DNA of 64,000 bases from Drosophila miranda. Taxonomy: Eukaryota; Arthropoda; Insecta; Diptera; Drosophilidae. The notes under the pieces were generated by a model that worked only from the letters and a program-made list of their open reading frames with translations, made no database searches and had not been told where the DNA came from. A program made the translations under genes and the position numbers. Shown in pieces: positions 39,837 to 51,700 of the stretch (positions are counted from its first letter, which is position 1; every line of letters starts with the position of its first letter). The stretch is from positions 10,127,001-10,191,000 of the forward strand of contig NW_022881614.1 of assembly GCF_003369915.1 (NCBI RefSeq), in the 5' to 3' direction.

Positions 39837-42800
39837 TTATAGCTTTACATCAATTTCGTCGATGAAGTCAATTAGTGTTTGGTACGCGCTGATGTTTTCT
39901 TTTTCAAAGAATTTGTAAATATCATTATATTTTCTTAGAGATGGGAAGTTTTGCCTTGTTGTGTTGTACTTTGTACAATTGAAAATTAAATGCGAGGCGT
40001 TATCGATACTATCGCATGTATCACATATGTTACTAGGAACTACATGCATTTTGGCGAGAGTGTGCCTATCGAATGCGTTACCACTAAGCAGTCTGTTGAT
40101 TCTTTTAGCGTCAATGGCTTTAAGCTTAGTTTTATTTAGGAACCACGGTTTGGATGAAGTTGAGGGGAAAAGCGAGCAGTAACCTCGGTGCTTGATACTA
40201 GCAAACTCGGCGTATTCTCTCTCCCATTCTGCTTTTAAGATTCTGTGTATTTCGCACATAGCGTCTTTAAGGTTCCATTTAACCACTGTGTATTTTCCTC
40301 GTCTGTGGGCTTCTTTGGCTGCTGCGTCAACTGAAGTGTTCTGAGGGATGTTAGCGTGTCCGGGAATGTAGTGAACCTCTACAGTTCTTAGATGTGGATT
40401 TTGTTGGATCTTTTCTCTGATTTTGTAGGCGATAGAGTTATCCTGAATGTTCTTCGCCAGAATGAGGGCCCCGTTTCTGCTGTCTGTCAGGAGCGCGACA
40501 CGAGGAAAATTGTACAAAATAGCATGGTCTAATGCCTTCTCGATAGCAAGGAGCTCGGCGGACAACGAGGAAAGGGTTTTGTGCGTGTAATAGCTATCTA
40601 AAAAACCTGTCCTATCGTGCAGGAAAGCGGCGCTGGAATGCCCATCTCCGACTGACCCATCCGTGTAATAGATTTCAAAACCACCCTTTGTCAGCTGATC
40701 CTTCTTTTTCCCGTGGAGCAGCAGACCTGCCTGGTCTATAGCGTGCTTGTTGGGTGCAGAACCCTTGAAAAATTCTAAGTCGGAGCTAATTTTAGTGCAA
40801 AATGAAGCTGTGTTCTCGAAAACCTCAACCTCAACTTGCTGGGAGATTAAATGCAAACACCTTAACCAACTCTTTCGCCGCCAGGAATCTCATCCTGTAG
40901 TCCGGGGGAAGTTCTCCTGCCATGTGATATATGATAGGAACGGGAGTGCAGATTATCAGACCCAGCGACTTTCTGAGGTGATGGTTGCAGTGGGATTTGA
41001 TTTTGGCCAAGGCAGATTTGGACAGGTTGCAGAATGATGAGCACGCGTACTCTAGCCTACTTCTGACAAATGCCTTGTAAAATATAAGCCCTCTTTTGGG
41101 GCTGATACCATAGTGACACCCACTGAGTAATCTGAGAAATGCACAGTTTCTGTTCGATTCCGAGATGGCCAGATCAATGTGACCAGAGGCTGAGTTGTTT
41201 GCTGAGATAGTCCTGCCTAGGTATTTGATCTGCTCTACTTGTCTGATCTCAACTCCTTGATGCGAGATATTTAGCGCAGCTCTACGATTGTTGAAGTAAA
41301 TCACTTTAGACTTCACCGGATTGAATGACAGGTTTAGCCTATTGCATTTTTCTTCGAACTTATCTATACTGTCTTCCAGCACACCTTTCGCAATGGATAC
41401 GTCTTTATGAAAACAAACTATGAAAAAGTCATCAGCATACTGAAACAGTAAGCAGTTATGACTGTTAATATCATGTAGTTCGGCTGTGTAAAGGTTAAAA
41501 AGGGTTGGGCTGAGACAGCTACCCTGGGTAACCCCTCTGTTCACCTCTACCTCGCTTTTGCCCTTTATGAGAATTCGTCTGTTAAGGAAGCTGGAGATCC
41601 AAGCCGTGAGGCTTGTATTGAACCGCATATGCCTCATCCTGTGCTCGAGTGTGTCCACTCTTACGCAGTTGAACGCTCTTTGTAAATCTAGGCTAGGCAA
41701 GCTGCGACAACCTGACAACCCCTCGCCTTCAGCGCCAGAACTTTGTTGATAAGGTCGTTGATGCAAAGAGCCGTGTACCTGTTTCTCCTGAAGGCATAGG
41801 ACCTGACCGGCAGCAGGTCACAGTTTGCTATGTGCTCGTCCAACTTCAACTTTATCAACCCCTCTATGGATTTAAACAGCGTGTTAATCAAACAAATCGG
41901 CCTATGGTTCTGGAAGGAAGTAGGGTCTGCATTCTTCTTGGGGATGGGTACCACTTTTATCCTGCGCCAGACTTCAGGGATGACGCCACTCAGCCATACT
42001 TTATTTATAATTTCAAAAATGTTTTGTTTTTTCCCACTTGGTAGCTTTTGAAGCATCCTGAACGAGATGCCATCAGGGCCTCTAGCCGAATTGGGGTTCC
42101 TGGTTTTTAGGAAGGCCAGGAATTCTTCCAGTTCCAGGGGTTCCGGGTCGTCTGGTCCTAACAAAGGGGCAGGAATTTTCTTAGGGGGCCTACTGTTTGA
42201 CGTGGATGGGGATACTTTAACCATATTGAGAAAGTTTTTGTCATCTTCGTTCGTCCATTTGTTCCCTACATTTTTTATTTGACCGTATTTTTTGATGTTC
42301 TTCACCCTGCTCCACATAGAGGGCGATGAGGAGACCTCTTCTATAAACTTGGAAAAGTTGCGCTTTCTAAGATTTTTTACGTGATTTTGTAGATTTTTGT
42401 CAGCTTCTAAGGTTGCTCTGGCATCAGCCAATTTTTTGGTGAGGAAGAATTTTTGCCTGCAAGCGTTTCTCACGCGAAAAAGTTTTTCCGTTTCCTCGTT
42501 CCCCCATTTCTTAGCAACGTACTTTTTCTTGCTTGGGAATGTGACCGTGTTTTTTAAGGTCAGGGATTTCACTTTTTCATTGAGCTCCTCCAGATTTGAG
42601 AAATCACTTGTACCCAGAATCCGGGCTATTCTGTTGTGAAGGATCTTCTTGCCTTGGAGGGGGGCATTTAGGCCTTGCACTGATAATACAATTGGGAAGT
42701 GGGGACTTGAGGACTTGCCAGTTAATAGTTCCATTTCTGTAGTTCGAAAAAGAAAGGTCAAGAACGGAGAATTGAGATGGGCTCCTGGAGAAGGTTGGCG

Positions 42801-43656
42801 AACCGTCGTTTAGGCAGATAAATCCGGCCTCCCGGGTGGAATTCTCAATGCTGCGACCCTTGCGATCACAGATCGGACTTCCCCAGATAGAAGACCTAGC
42901 GTTGAAGTCCCCGCCCACTATTGAGGGTATGTCAAGCGAAGCCGCGAATTCGAAAAACTTTTTTGTGCCCGATTTAAACTGTGAAACTGTTGTTGATGGC
43001 GGTGCATATATGCTAAAAATATTGAAATTGCTCTTGAGGTTTAATGTTTTTATTCCTAAAATTTCCAAGTCGTTCTCTATTTTTAAAATGCTGAATTGAG
43101 TGTTTTTCCTGACGTAGATGCCAACCCCGCCGTAGCCGTCCTCTCTGGGCCTGCAGAAAAAGTTATAGTCTAAAATGCTGCAGTCCGCGTTGTTCAACAC
43201 CCAAATCTCTGAGAGGATGGCAATATCTATTGCGTTCTTGTCTAGGAACATTGAGAGGAGCTGTTTGTTGTTGTTGTGTGTCAGACTTTGAATATTTAGC
43301 TGAAGAATCTTCATTGTTGGATGTTTTTTAGAACCAACTGCCATCCCTTGGGCAATCTGACGCCTATCTAGTTCTGCGTTGGAAGCATTGACAAATTCTC
43401 TAATTTCCTTAATAAATTTATTCGCTAAAGAATCCCCTTTAATGATGTTGTTTGGATCAATCAGGAACGCTGTGAGTTTGGCTCCTAGTGCGTTTAGCTT
43501 ATTCTGGGCCAGAGAAGATGCCACGGATGAAGATCTCACAAATTTCTCGCTCATTTGGACGTAGTCTGAGTTTATTGAGTTCTTCCACTCTGCCATGTTG
43601 GCTGCTGCCTTGGCCGCCTCTGCGTTCCGGGCGGCAACCCTATTGGATTTGGTCAC
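39837..43656 (-). pseudogene. I-like ORF2: endonuclease, reverse transcriptase, RNase H
   Basis: The ORF2 start is likely at MKILQLNIQSL (about 43313). Endonuclease motifs are present: LNIQSL, LSEIW, VGGDFNARSS and SVLDLSF. RT follows with RGPDGISFRML, GVTQGSCLSPTLFN and the intact catalytic box QYADDFFIVC (about 41435). RNase H has YTDGSVGDGHS, SAELLAIEKAL and LLTDSRNG, and a CCHC-like end (CDTCDSIDNASHLIFNC). The coding sequence lies in three pieces with frame changes near 42680, 41720 and 40845. Catalytic residues look intact within each piece. Confidence 0.8.
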
Positions 43657-43769
43657 TTCCGCGAAAGAGGTGACAGAATGAATTTCCCTGGCGGACTCTA
43701 AGCTGTTATTTAAGAATTCAGGGGAGCGGTTAGATTGCCAACTGGGTCTAGGAAATTCCCCTTGATCCC

Positions 43770-44856
43770 TTAGGTTGGGGAAGTTCTATCAAAAAGGATC
43801 GGATATCTAGCCTTGACCTCAGCTCTAGTTAGGTTTTCCAGTGCCATGCACTTTTGAATGGCGTACGCTTTTTTCCTGGCCTCACACTGCGGGTGGGTGG
43901 CAGCATGTTCCCCCTTGCAGTTAGCACAGACCAGCCCTGAGCAGATAATATCTTTGCTGTGATCTTGTCCGCATTTGAAACATTTCGCTCCACTCTTGCA
44001 ATGTTGCGCCAGATGGCCAAACCTAAAACACCTAAAACATTGAATAAGCTGAACAAAAGGTTTCACTTCTACTTTAGAATATAGAAAATTGATTTTGGTT
44101 GGTAACTGCTCTCCTCTGAACCAGAGTTTCACCCTGCCAGTAGGTACACGTTCCCCCGATGCTCTATCCCTTCGCGTAATCCGAACTATCTCCTCAATTG
44201 GGATATCCGAGGTTACAAGCTCCGCTAGCTGTTCCTCCGAGTAGTGCCCGGGGATCCCAAAAATTAACCCTGCTTTTTGGACGAAGTGCCTAAAGATTCG
44301 GGTTGAGTACCCTTGAGCAGCGAAAACACTGTTTTCCACTAGCCCGTTTGCACACTCCGCCGACCCGCACACAATCTTGCACCTGCCATAGCCCATTCTA
44401 GCAACCTCCTCGATATCGCTAATGCCCTGTTTCAGCAGTAGATCGGATAGATCAAACTGGTTTATAGCAATTCTGGCATTATTCGCACTCATTTTGTCGA
44501 TACAAACAATGTATGGGCCTTTATGCCCCGATGATTTTGCGGTTACTTCCGTTTTTCGTACTCACGGAAGCCACACAAACCGCGTCAGTCTTCTCTCTCT
44601 CTTTCGTCGAAGAAATGTTTGATGTCATGCTTGTTGTCGTGTTGGTGGACATGTTTGTCGACACGTTCGTCGACAAGTTTGGTTTCTTGCACAGCAGTTT
44701 AGAAGCCAAAAGCTGCGGAGCCGTTTTTGCCGCCATCTTTACTCCTACCCGCATGGCGGATTTAGCTTCTCCTTCCCTTTTTTTCAGCGTTTCCATGCGA
44801 ATTTTAACTCCCGTCGCCTTCTCCGTGGCCATCCTTGTCTTTCCTCTGCTTGCCAT
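43770..44856 (-). pseudogene. I-like ORF1 (nucleic-acid-binding Gag)
   Basis: ORF1 encodes the RNA-binding coat-like protein of the element. The N-terminal part (MASRGKTRMATEKATG) is lysine-rich. The middle has the I-type core (MGYGRCKIVCGSAECANG), and near 43900-44050 there are CCHC knuckles (CFRCFRFGHLAQHC, CFKCGQDHSKDIIC). A one-base frame change near 44510 separates the first 110 residues from the rest. After RTSPT (43770) a stop ends this frame; the remaining C-terminal stretch runs in the frame of ORF2. Confidence 0.7.
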
Positions 44857-45315
44857 GCTTCTCAGGGTCCAGACGGAGTTCCAAGAGCCGTTTTAAGAGT
44901 TATTCCATGCAGTAAATTCCAGGTTTTTCGACTTAATTGATGAAGCTTTGGGAATTTCTTCGCGCCGTCTTCGTAGGCGTGTGAGGCACCCCCAGAAGCT
45001 TCGGAAAATGTCTTTTTGATTAAAACTATCAGCGAACGTCTTGAAATATGTTAATTTTTTCCTTCCGCAAACAATTTTAGGTACGCGCCATACCAGTGTT
45101 GAACAACCTCTAATTGGCCAGTTTAAATCAGCTGAGGGACTTGGCGGCTTTGTTTTGTTCCGCAATTGAGATGGCAGTGCTTCGATAAATCACGCGACAG
45201 ATGATCGCTGGTGGTGGCAGTTCCTCAAATTAAAATCGATGCAAATAATGACAGCGCTGCCAGGTGTGTTTAATTGAAACGTCAGGTAACGCTTGGTACA
45301 CATTTAAATTTAAAT

Positions 45316-46088
45316 TCAAACCATCACGACGGTCAATGTAGTTCTTTTACCCTTAATTGTTTTTGGTTTCCTCTTGATTCGCATGATCTCCCAATACCAA
45401 TTAACAGTGCCATAGCTCGCTTTGCTCCCTTCCGAATAGGTTTCGAAAAATGTCGAGGATATCCAGTATGCCCCCATTGGAATGGATGACGGTAAATTGC
45501 TGGTTTTGAAAACCATGTCCCGCGCGAAGAGCTGACCCTACAATAGTTCAGAACGGAGTTATTCAGTCCCTAGGAAGAAATCTGTGCTGCTAGTTACAAC
45601 AAAAGGACAAGAGTGGTTGGCATTCGTGAACTTGTTCAATGTTTTCCACATCAACTGGCCGTAGGGTAGGAAAGCCTTCCCAGCTATCAAGTCGCACAAG
45701 TTAAACGCAACATTCGCCAGAAATGGTTTATACTGGTTGTTATAGTCCTTTTTATATAGCTTAATATGCACCTGCAAACAAACTTTTCTCAGATATTATT
45801 CGCTAAAAATTAGCATTCCTTCTTACGGTTGGATTCCTTAAGGGTTCTTTAAGATGACAGTCCATTTGAACAAGCGACTTCTCCCAAGCTACCGCCTTGA
45901 GGTAACATGTGACATTTTCAGCGAACTGCGGATTTGTTTTTCACTCAATTTTTGTTGTTTTCAGTACCAATTCGGGAACACATCCCTGCCAAAGAGAGTC
46001 CTTAGAATTAAATCGGTATAGCGCGTGAAAAAATAAGGTTTCGTACCTTTGGGAAAACCACCAGCAAACAGAGAAGAACGATCATCAT
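45316..46088 (-). CDS. DUF1091 secreted protein gene C, intact
   Basis: The only intact member of the cluster here: exons 46088-46047, 45925-45827, 45771-45598 and 45537-45316 join in frame to 178 residues, typical for the family. It starts MMIVLLCLLVVFPK, a clean signal peptide, then NVTCYLKAVAWEKSLVQMDC, VHIKLYKKDYNNQYKPFLAN, ANHSCPFV and GQLFARDMVF. Function is unknown; a secreted role, perhaps in a tissue-specific setting, is inference. Just upstream, an ATG at about 46097 opens a three-codon frame (ATGCGATCGTGA), which might be a remnant of an earlier start. It is separated from paralogues A and B by the I-like insertion. Confidence 0.7.
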
Positions 46089-46430
46089 CACGATCGCATG
46101 GAAACTAGCAACTGAAAGAGTCTACCATTCACCCTAACGATTTAATGGCTTTTCTCTCGTAATTACACTACTAATCTATGTAAAGATCAGTTTGGTTTGA
46201 TTGAAAAGTCGTACAGCTTCTAATGACCAACCCAACCCCCTCATATGATCGTGCTCTATGAAAAACGGAAACCTTTTTTTTTGTTAGAAAACTATACCTC
46301 AGGGTGATATATGTATTTCAGTAGTAGCTTTCCCGATTCGATTCGGAACATAACCAAAGACTAATTACTAGCATTGAAATTCGTTTAGGCATTAATAATT
46401 TCAGTGATCTGAGTTTGATGCTTATCGAGC
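46089..46430. other. Intergenic DNA between AGBE and DUF1091 gene C
   Basis: About 340 bases, AT-rich, between the stop of AGBE and the start of the DUF1091 gene on the same strand. It should hold the AGBE 3' UTR and the promoter of gene C. I see no gene. Confidence 0.4.
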
Positions 46431-49094
46431 TTAATCGCTGACGCGGGCATAGACTACGGCCGTACGTGATGGGCTGTAGACCTCAATGAAGTTGGAACGA
46501 CCAGCGTATCCCTCCGGGTCGGAGCGATGCTTAACATTGCCATCGATGCGGCTGTGGCCGCCAAACCTAGGATCGTCTGAGGAGAGCACCGCCTGATAGG
46601 TGCCCGCCCAGTTGGTGCCTACGCGGTAGCCAGTAAAGCTCTGGTGTATATGGAAGTTAAAGACGAAGACCAGTCCGGCCCGCTCAAAGGCGATGATCGT
46701 GTCGCCCTCGTGCTTCCAGCTGACGTAGGCGGGTCCGGAATGCAGCCACCCGTAGCGCTGCTCAGCCTCGTTCATGGCCCGATCGAACTCATTGAGGTAT
46801 TTGTACTTCAGCATGTTGTCGTCCACCAGGTTCCACTGCCGACGGGCATAGTGGTACGAGTCGTTGTTGCCCACGCGGGGGAAGTCCAGCCACTCGGGAT
46901 GTCCAAACTCATTGCCCATGATGTTCAGATAGGCCTCTCCGCCGAGGACATGTGTGATCAGGCGTATCATCTTGTGCAGCGCCAGGCCACGATCGATAAC
47001 CAAGGTGGAGTCCGACTGCGTCGACATGTCCGTGTACATCTCCTTGTCCATCAGCCAGAAGGCTATGGTCTTGTCCCCGACCAGGGCCTGGTCGTGCGAC
47101 TCTGCGTACGCCACCGTATTTTCCATCCAGCGGCGATTGGTTAGGGTGTGCACCACGTCCCCCATGCTCCCTTGGTCGGCGCTCTGCTCCTTGAGCAGCT
47201 CAATCCACTTGTCCGGTATAGCCATGCCCAGGCGATAGTCGAAGCCAATGCCGCCCTCCGAGACGGGACGGCACAGCGTCGGCATTCCCGAGACATCCTA
47301 CAGAGGATATTCATGTGAAAGATGTCGCCAGGGTTCGCTAGGTTCGCTGACTGACTTACCTCCGCAATGGTGATGACTTCGGGGTCCAGCGTGTGCAGCA
47401 TATGATTGGCCAGCCCCAGATAGTTGAGAGCATCCGTGTCGACATTTAGGCCAAAGTAGTCATTGTAGTCGCCGCTGAAGCCCTCGCCAATGCCTCGCGA
47501 ATGGTACAGCATTGAGGTGACGCCATCGAAGCGGTAGCCATCAAAGTTGTACTCGTCGTGCCACCAGCGCAGGTTGGACAGCAAGAAGCGCAGCACCTCG
47601 TACTCCACGTAGTTGAACAGACGACTGTCCCACAGAGAGTGCTCGCCGGGGGCTCCGTCGTGGAAGAAGCAGCTATTGGTGCCGTCAAACTGGTTCAAGC
47701 CATCCTGCACATTCTTCGAGGCATGCGAGTGGACTACATCCAACAGGACGTAGAGCCCGTGGGAATGGGCAACATCAATCATCCGCTTCAACTGCTCTGG
47801 GTTGCCGCAGCGGTTGGAGGCGGCATAGAAGCTGGTCACCTGGTAGCCAAAGCTGGCATAGTAGGCGTGCTCCATGATGGCCATCACCTGGATGCAGTTG
47901 TACCCCTGCCGCTTGATGCGGAGCACAATGCGATCGACGAACTCGTCGTAGGTGCCCACGCGCGGCTCCTGCGAAGCAATGCCCACATGGCACTCGTAAA
48001 TCCTTAAGGACTTGGGCCTGGCTGGACGGGAATGCTGGCGCTGGTAGCGCTCCGATTCTGGGGGCTGCCACACGTACTGCTTGTAGTTAACCCCCTGGTT
48101 GGCCTCCTTGGGTGGCTGCACAACATACTTGGCCCACGGCGACAGGCGGTCCAGCAAGTGATCAGAATGGTTCCGAATGATGATCTTAATCTCGCCTTGG
48201 TGCTTGATCTGTGGACTGCCGTCCGCATTGGGGGGCAGGTGCAGTTCCCACTTGCCAAACTCTAGTTTCTTGAACGGATGCGACTCCCAGTGCCAGTTAT
48301 CTGTGGGGGTGGGGATGGGGAATAAGTGTCCCACTTACTGAAGTCGCCTGCCAGATAGACATTCTTGGCCCCCGGTGCCCACTCACGGGCAATCACCGAG
48401 TTGTCCGGCTGAAAGTGCAGGCCGTAGTATCTGTATCCCTGCGTGAAATGGTCCATTCCGCCATCGCCTTGGACGATCTTTTCCAGCCACTCCTGGAGCA
48501 CGCCATGTCTGCAAAAAAAAAGCAGTTGAGATCTGCATCTGCGATGCTAAAATAAAGATCGCCAAGCCCGGAAAGGCACATGATCCTACCGAGGTTTCCT
48601 TTTATTTCGAGTTGATTCGATAACGATTAGTATTTTATCGATTAAAAATCAATTAAAACGATTGATTTGATAAAAAAAAAATTGTCTTGAAAAAGGCCGT
48701 GTCTAGACGCAGGTAATTTTAATGTCATTTTTCCGTGTCTAGACGCATATAAAATTTTGATAATTTTTCCGTGTTGCAACGCGGGTCAGATGAAGGTCAT
48801 GTCGCAAACTGGCGTGCATGTATGTAAAATGTCAAGTAAAGTGAAGTTACGTGTGTGTGCGAATTTGCGAATGCGGTGGAAGAGAAAAATGCAAGCAAAA
48901 CAGAAAAACAAACCGGCCCTGGACAACAGACCGGAGGGTGGGGCTTATCAGCCGCGCGGATTACATGACCGACAGCCGGCAGCGGGCGGACTCACTTACC
49001 GTCGTCGAATCTCACGCTCGAAAGGCCTCAAGTAGCCATCCGTTGAAAATAGTGTCTCGATGTCCTTAACCTTAACATTCATGGCGTCACCCAT
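46431..49094 (-). CDS. AGBE: 1,4-alpha-glucan (glycogen) branching enzyme
   Basis: A cytosolic GH13 enzyme that makes alpha-1,6 branches in glycogen. Exons 49094-49000, 48508-48339, 48300-47360 and 47297-46431 join in frame to 690 residues, close to animal orthologues. The N-terminal CBM48-like module includes [16 protein letters not shown] and [11 protein letters not shown]13 motifs: [22 protein letters not shown] (nucleophile Asp), VITIAEDVSGMP (acid/base Glu, across the last intron) and AESHDQ. The C-terminal beta domain ends VVYARVSD. All splice sites are GT-AG and no damage is seen. I chose [11 protein letters not shown] as the start; an upstream in-frame Met at 49283 would add low-quality sequence. 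The first intron (48509-48999) contains nothing recognisable. Confidence 0.92.
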
Positions 49095-49400
49095 ATCGGA
49101 AAAATCAGAAGAAGATGAAAACGGAGAACAAAGCACAGAGAAAGTAGTTTCCACGACCGACGGCGACGAACTGTGCTGTGCTTTTTTATCAGCCTGCAAG
49201 CCCACACAAAAGCTTTGCTTTTTTCTCGCTCGGCGAGCTTTTGTAGCGTCCAAAACAGCTGTTATCCCAAGTTGAACCGGCATCGAAGCGTCGTTATATG
49301 CAAATTCGATGAGATAGTGCTGTTGTCGTCAAGTGCCAGGCCAGGCATTTTCTTACAAACAAGTATACGAAGAAAACAAGGTCTATTCTATCATAGAATA

Positions 49401-49428
49401 TAGTTATAGTTATAGTTATAGTTATAGC
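49401..49428 (+). repeat. TATAGT microsatellite
   Basis: About four and a half copies of a six-base TATAGT/TTATAG unit lie exactly where the hAT remnant ends. It could be a deletion or slippage scar. Confidence 0.6.
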
Positions 49429-51184
49429 TTATAGTTTGGGGCGTGCGACACATCGTGAATAAATTTTTTAAATTCTGGTTCTTCGACCAAGCGCAAGGCG
49501 TGATGACCCTTGGCGATCATCCGTACAAGTTGCAGATCAATCTGCTGCGCTTTGCTCGCTGGTACAGGCCTTTCAGCAAAGCTTGTTATTTTTGGTTGCG
49601 CACTTTGCACAAAAATCGGGCCATCGGTGTTTTGCCGGATAACGGGCTCCATAGACGCCGGGTGCTTGCTCTTTAAATGGCGGCTTAAGTTGCTTTGAGA
49701 TTTGCAACTCTGTTGCATGCGAAGATATCGATAGGTGATACCCCATAGAAGCGGTGAGGAGGAAAGAAGTTTGAACAGAGTGGCAAGGCCAAAATTTAAG
49801 GGGAAAAGGTTAGCGAAGAGTGGCGCCACCTGGTCCTGGAGAGTGAGAGTTCCGCGCGCTCTCCGGAGCCGTTATGAGAGAAGATGTCCGATCTCATCCC
49901 ATAACGGAGTCCCGAAGCCAACTCACCCATACCCCAAGGAAAAGAGAGCCGCCAGCAGCCCGAATCAGGCCATGCCCTTGAACCTAGTTCAAGGGCGATA
50001 GAAGAGAGAGCGATGGGGATCAGCGGCCCGGGAGCATTAAACAGAGCAGCTAAGCCAAGAGGGGGTTCAGAGAAAGAAATTCCCGCAACGGAGGAGCATG
50101 CGCGCCGGACATAGTGATCTAGGGATTTTTTTTGTTCTGAAAGAAAAAGTGAGTGGGATGAGGATGGAGTAGTGGCCATCACCCTGAAAAAAAAAGATAA
50201 ATAAATCTGTGATTCCAGGGGATCCAGATCAGTGAGAGACCAGGAACCAGTACTAGCGGGACGGGAAAGAGACCCAAGAAGTATAAGAGTGAGTCCGCTC
50301 CAGAGGGGGGAGTAAAGAAACCCCAAATTAATTTTTTTTTGTTGGCCAATCCGTAGGGAATAGGTCACAGCTCCGCCATCCTGGCTTGCTTTTTGCTGGG
50401 CTCGAATACACAATCCTGCCAAATAGTGCGGGTCCCTCGCCCATTTAGGGGGAGAAAAAAAAACATCAATCAACTTATTTACTCCCATTATTTATTTTTG
50501 TTAGACGTCTCCATTTATATGTATATGTTAATCCCCTAATTTAATTCCGCCCATATTATAACTATATGTAACTTATTTATATTTATTATATTAATTATTT
50601 CTATTTATCTATTTATTTATTAACCGCCCGTAGTGATAAGATGAGGGGGGTATGAATAGGCAGGCTTAGTGTAGCGATGATACCGTGTAAAAGTAGGAAA
50701 TTGAAGTGAAAATTATAACGAAGAAAATGAATTGCTAAGCGTTTCATATGGGGGGAAGAGGAGCCACAGCAACGAGAGGGTAAGGCTGCTGCACATGGCA
50801 GGGAGATCCAAAACGTTGTTATTCAGATCTCAGGTAGGGAGGGTACGTCAGGGTAAAAACATCGACACCTCGACCTGGTCCACGTCTGTGTTGAAGGAAG
50901 TTACTGTAATGTTGTTTGTCGAGTAGAGTCCGTTTGCAGTTTTTTTTTGTCGGTTACTTTTGTTGTTTCAATTTGTTCGAGATGTCCAATTAGTTGGTAT
51001 ATTGTGCGACCTGAGGGCTTGGGAAGTACCCAGCCCTGGGATGACTGGCTAGCCGGCCATGCCCCGAAGAAAACAAAGGTTCGTAACAACTCAAAATAGA
51101 TTTGCAATACTTGCACTTGGCTTCCTGGCGTCCAACTTCCTCGAAATGGTTCCAAATCTCACTATACTTCCGAATAAGCGACAT
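49422..51184 (-). mobile_element. hAT transposase 5' fragment, interrupted
   Basis: The N-terminal part of a hAT-superfamily transposase. Reading starts at about 51184 (MSLIRKYSEIWNHFEEVG) into a BED zinc finger, KCKYCKSILS, is interrupted by a solo LTR at 49711-51088, and resumes SCKSQSNLSRHLKSKHP, completing the C-x2-C...H-x4-H pattern. It continues through ITSFAERPVPASKAQQIDLQ, LVRMIAKGHHALRLVEE and FKKFIHDV to a stop at 49422. The RNase H-like catalytic core is missing, so it is a truncated fossil. Confidence 0.75.
49711..51088. mobile_element. Solo LTR with 4-bp TSD
   Basis: A 1378-base segment begins TGTTGCATGC and ends TTCGTAACA, giving the short inverted ends TGTT/AACA, and is flanked by ACTC at 49707-49710 and 51089-51092. 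Removing it rejoins the BED finger of the hAT frame without a shift, which independently supports the boundaries. No gag or pol sequence is present, so this is a solo LTR left by recombination between two LTRs. Its orientation and family are not clear; 4-bp duplications and long LTRs occur in Ty3/gypsy elements such as Osvaldo. A TATCGATA (DRE-like) site lies at about 49728. Confidence 0.75.
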
Positions 51185-51314
51185 AGTGAATTTTTCAAAA
51201 TTGTAAACAGCTTTGCCCGTAATATAAAAAGTGTGAAGTAAACGCAAATATGAGCAAAGCTGCCAGATCGCAAAATGCCCTTTGAGGAGCAAAATTGCGC
51301 AAAAAGTGAGTAGA

Positions 51315-51386
51315 GAACAAGTGAACAACAAAGAACAAGTGAACAAAAAAGAACAAGTGAACAACAAAGAACAAGTGAACAAAAAA
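51315..51386 (+). repeat. 18-bp tandem repeat, four units
   Basis: Two alternating 18-base units, GAACAAGTGAACAACAAA and GAACAAGTGAACAAAAAA, occur twice each, forming a 36-base higher-order repeat just upstream of the hAT coding start. Related GTTCACT/AGTGAAC text continues to about 51460. Such subterminal repeats are common in hAT elements as transposase-binding sites; that role is inferred here. Confidence 0.7.
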
Positions 51387-51700
51387 GAACAACTTGGAAG
51401 GAACATGTTCAGTTGCTCACTTAAGTGAACAACTCTTTTTTGTTCACTCACTCATGAGCAACACAACACTAATTCTATGCACCACCAACAAATATCTTAT
51501 TAAGTGTGGAGAAAACCCATTCAAATGTAGTGCAATGCTGGTCGAAGCTGAAAAATTGAACAAGTGGAGGGTGTTCATCATAGTTTAACTACAACATTCC
51601 ATACTAATCATAAAGTTTTAAATTGTACTTGAAAGTGCGTCAGATTAGGACTACAATCCAGATACAGACAGAAACATTCAAGAAGTCCTCCATGTATGCT

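Larger units (their letters stand above)
39700..45124 (-). mobile_element. I-clade non-LTR retrotransposon with 13-bp TSD and poly(A)
   Basis: A reverse-oriented, near full-length element of about 5.4 kb is bounded by AATTGGCCAGTTT at 39700-39712 and 45112-45124. The 3' end on the minus strand is a run of about 18 A (plus-strand T, 39711-39728). It has ORF1 with CCHC knuckles, and ORF2 with endonuclease, reverse transcriptase and RNase H. The RNase H domain and ORF layout place it in the I clade. Frames shift in ORF1 near 44510 and in ORF2 near 42680, 41720 and 40845. Perfect target repeats but damaged frames suggest that it jumped here and then decayed, or inserted as a damaged copy. It sits between DUF1091 genes B and C. 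Confidence 0.85.

Noticed and set aside
47558..48007. 149-codon plus-strand frame opposite AGBE
   Set aside because: The GH13 catalytic motifs are on the minus strand in a continuous spliced frame, so this is a shadow.
49698..51107. 10-bp target duplication AGATTTGCAA as the boundary of the inserted segment
   Set aside because: The TGTT...AACA ends with ACTC on both sides explain the insertion better and restore the zinc-finger spacing; the 10-base match is explained by a pre-existing short duplication.
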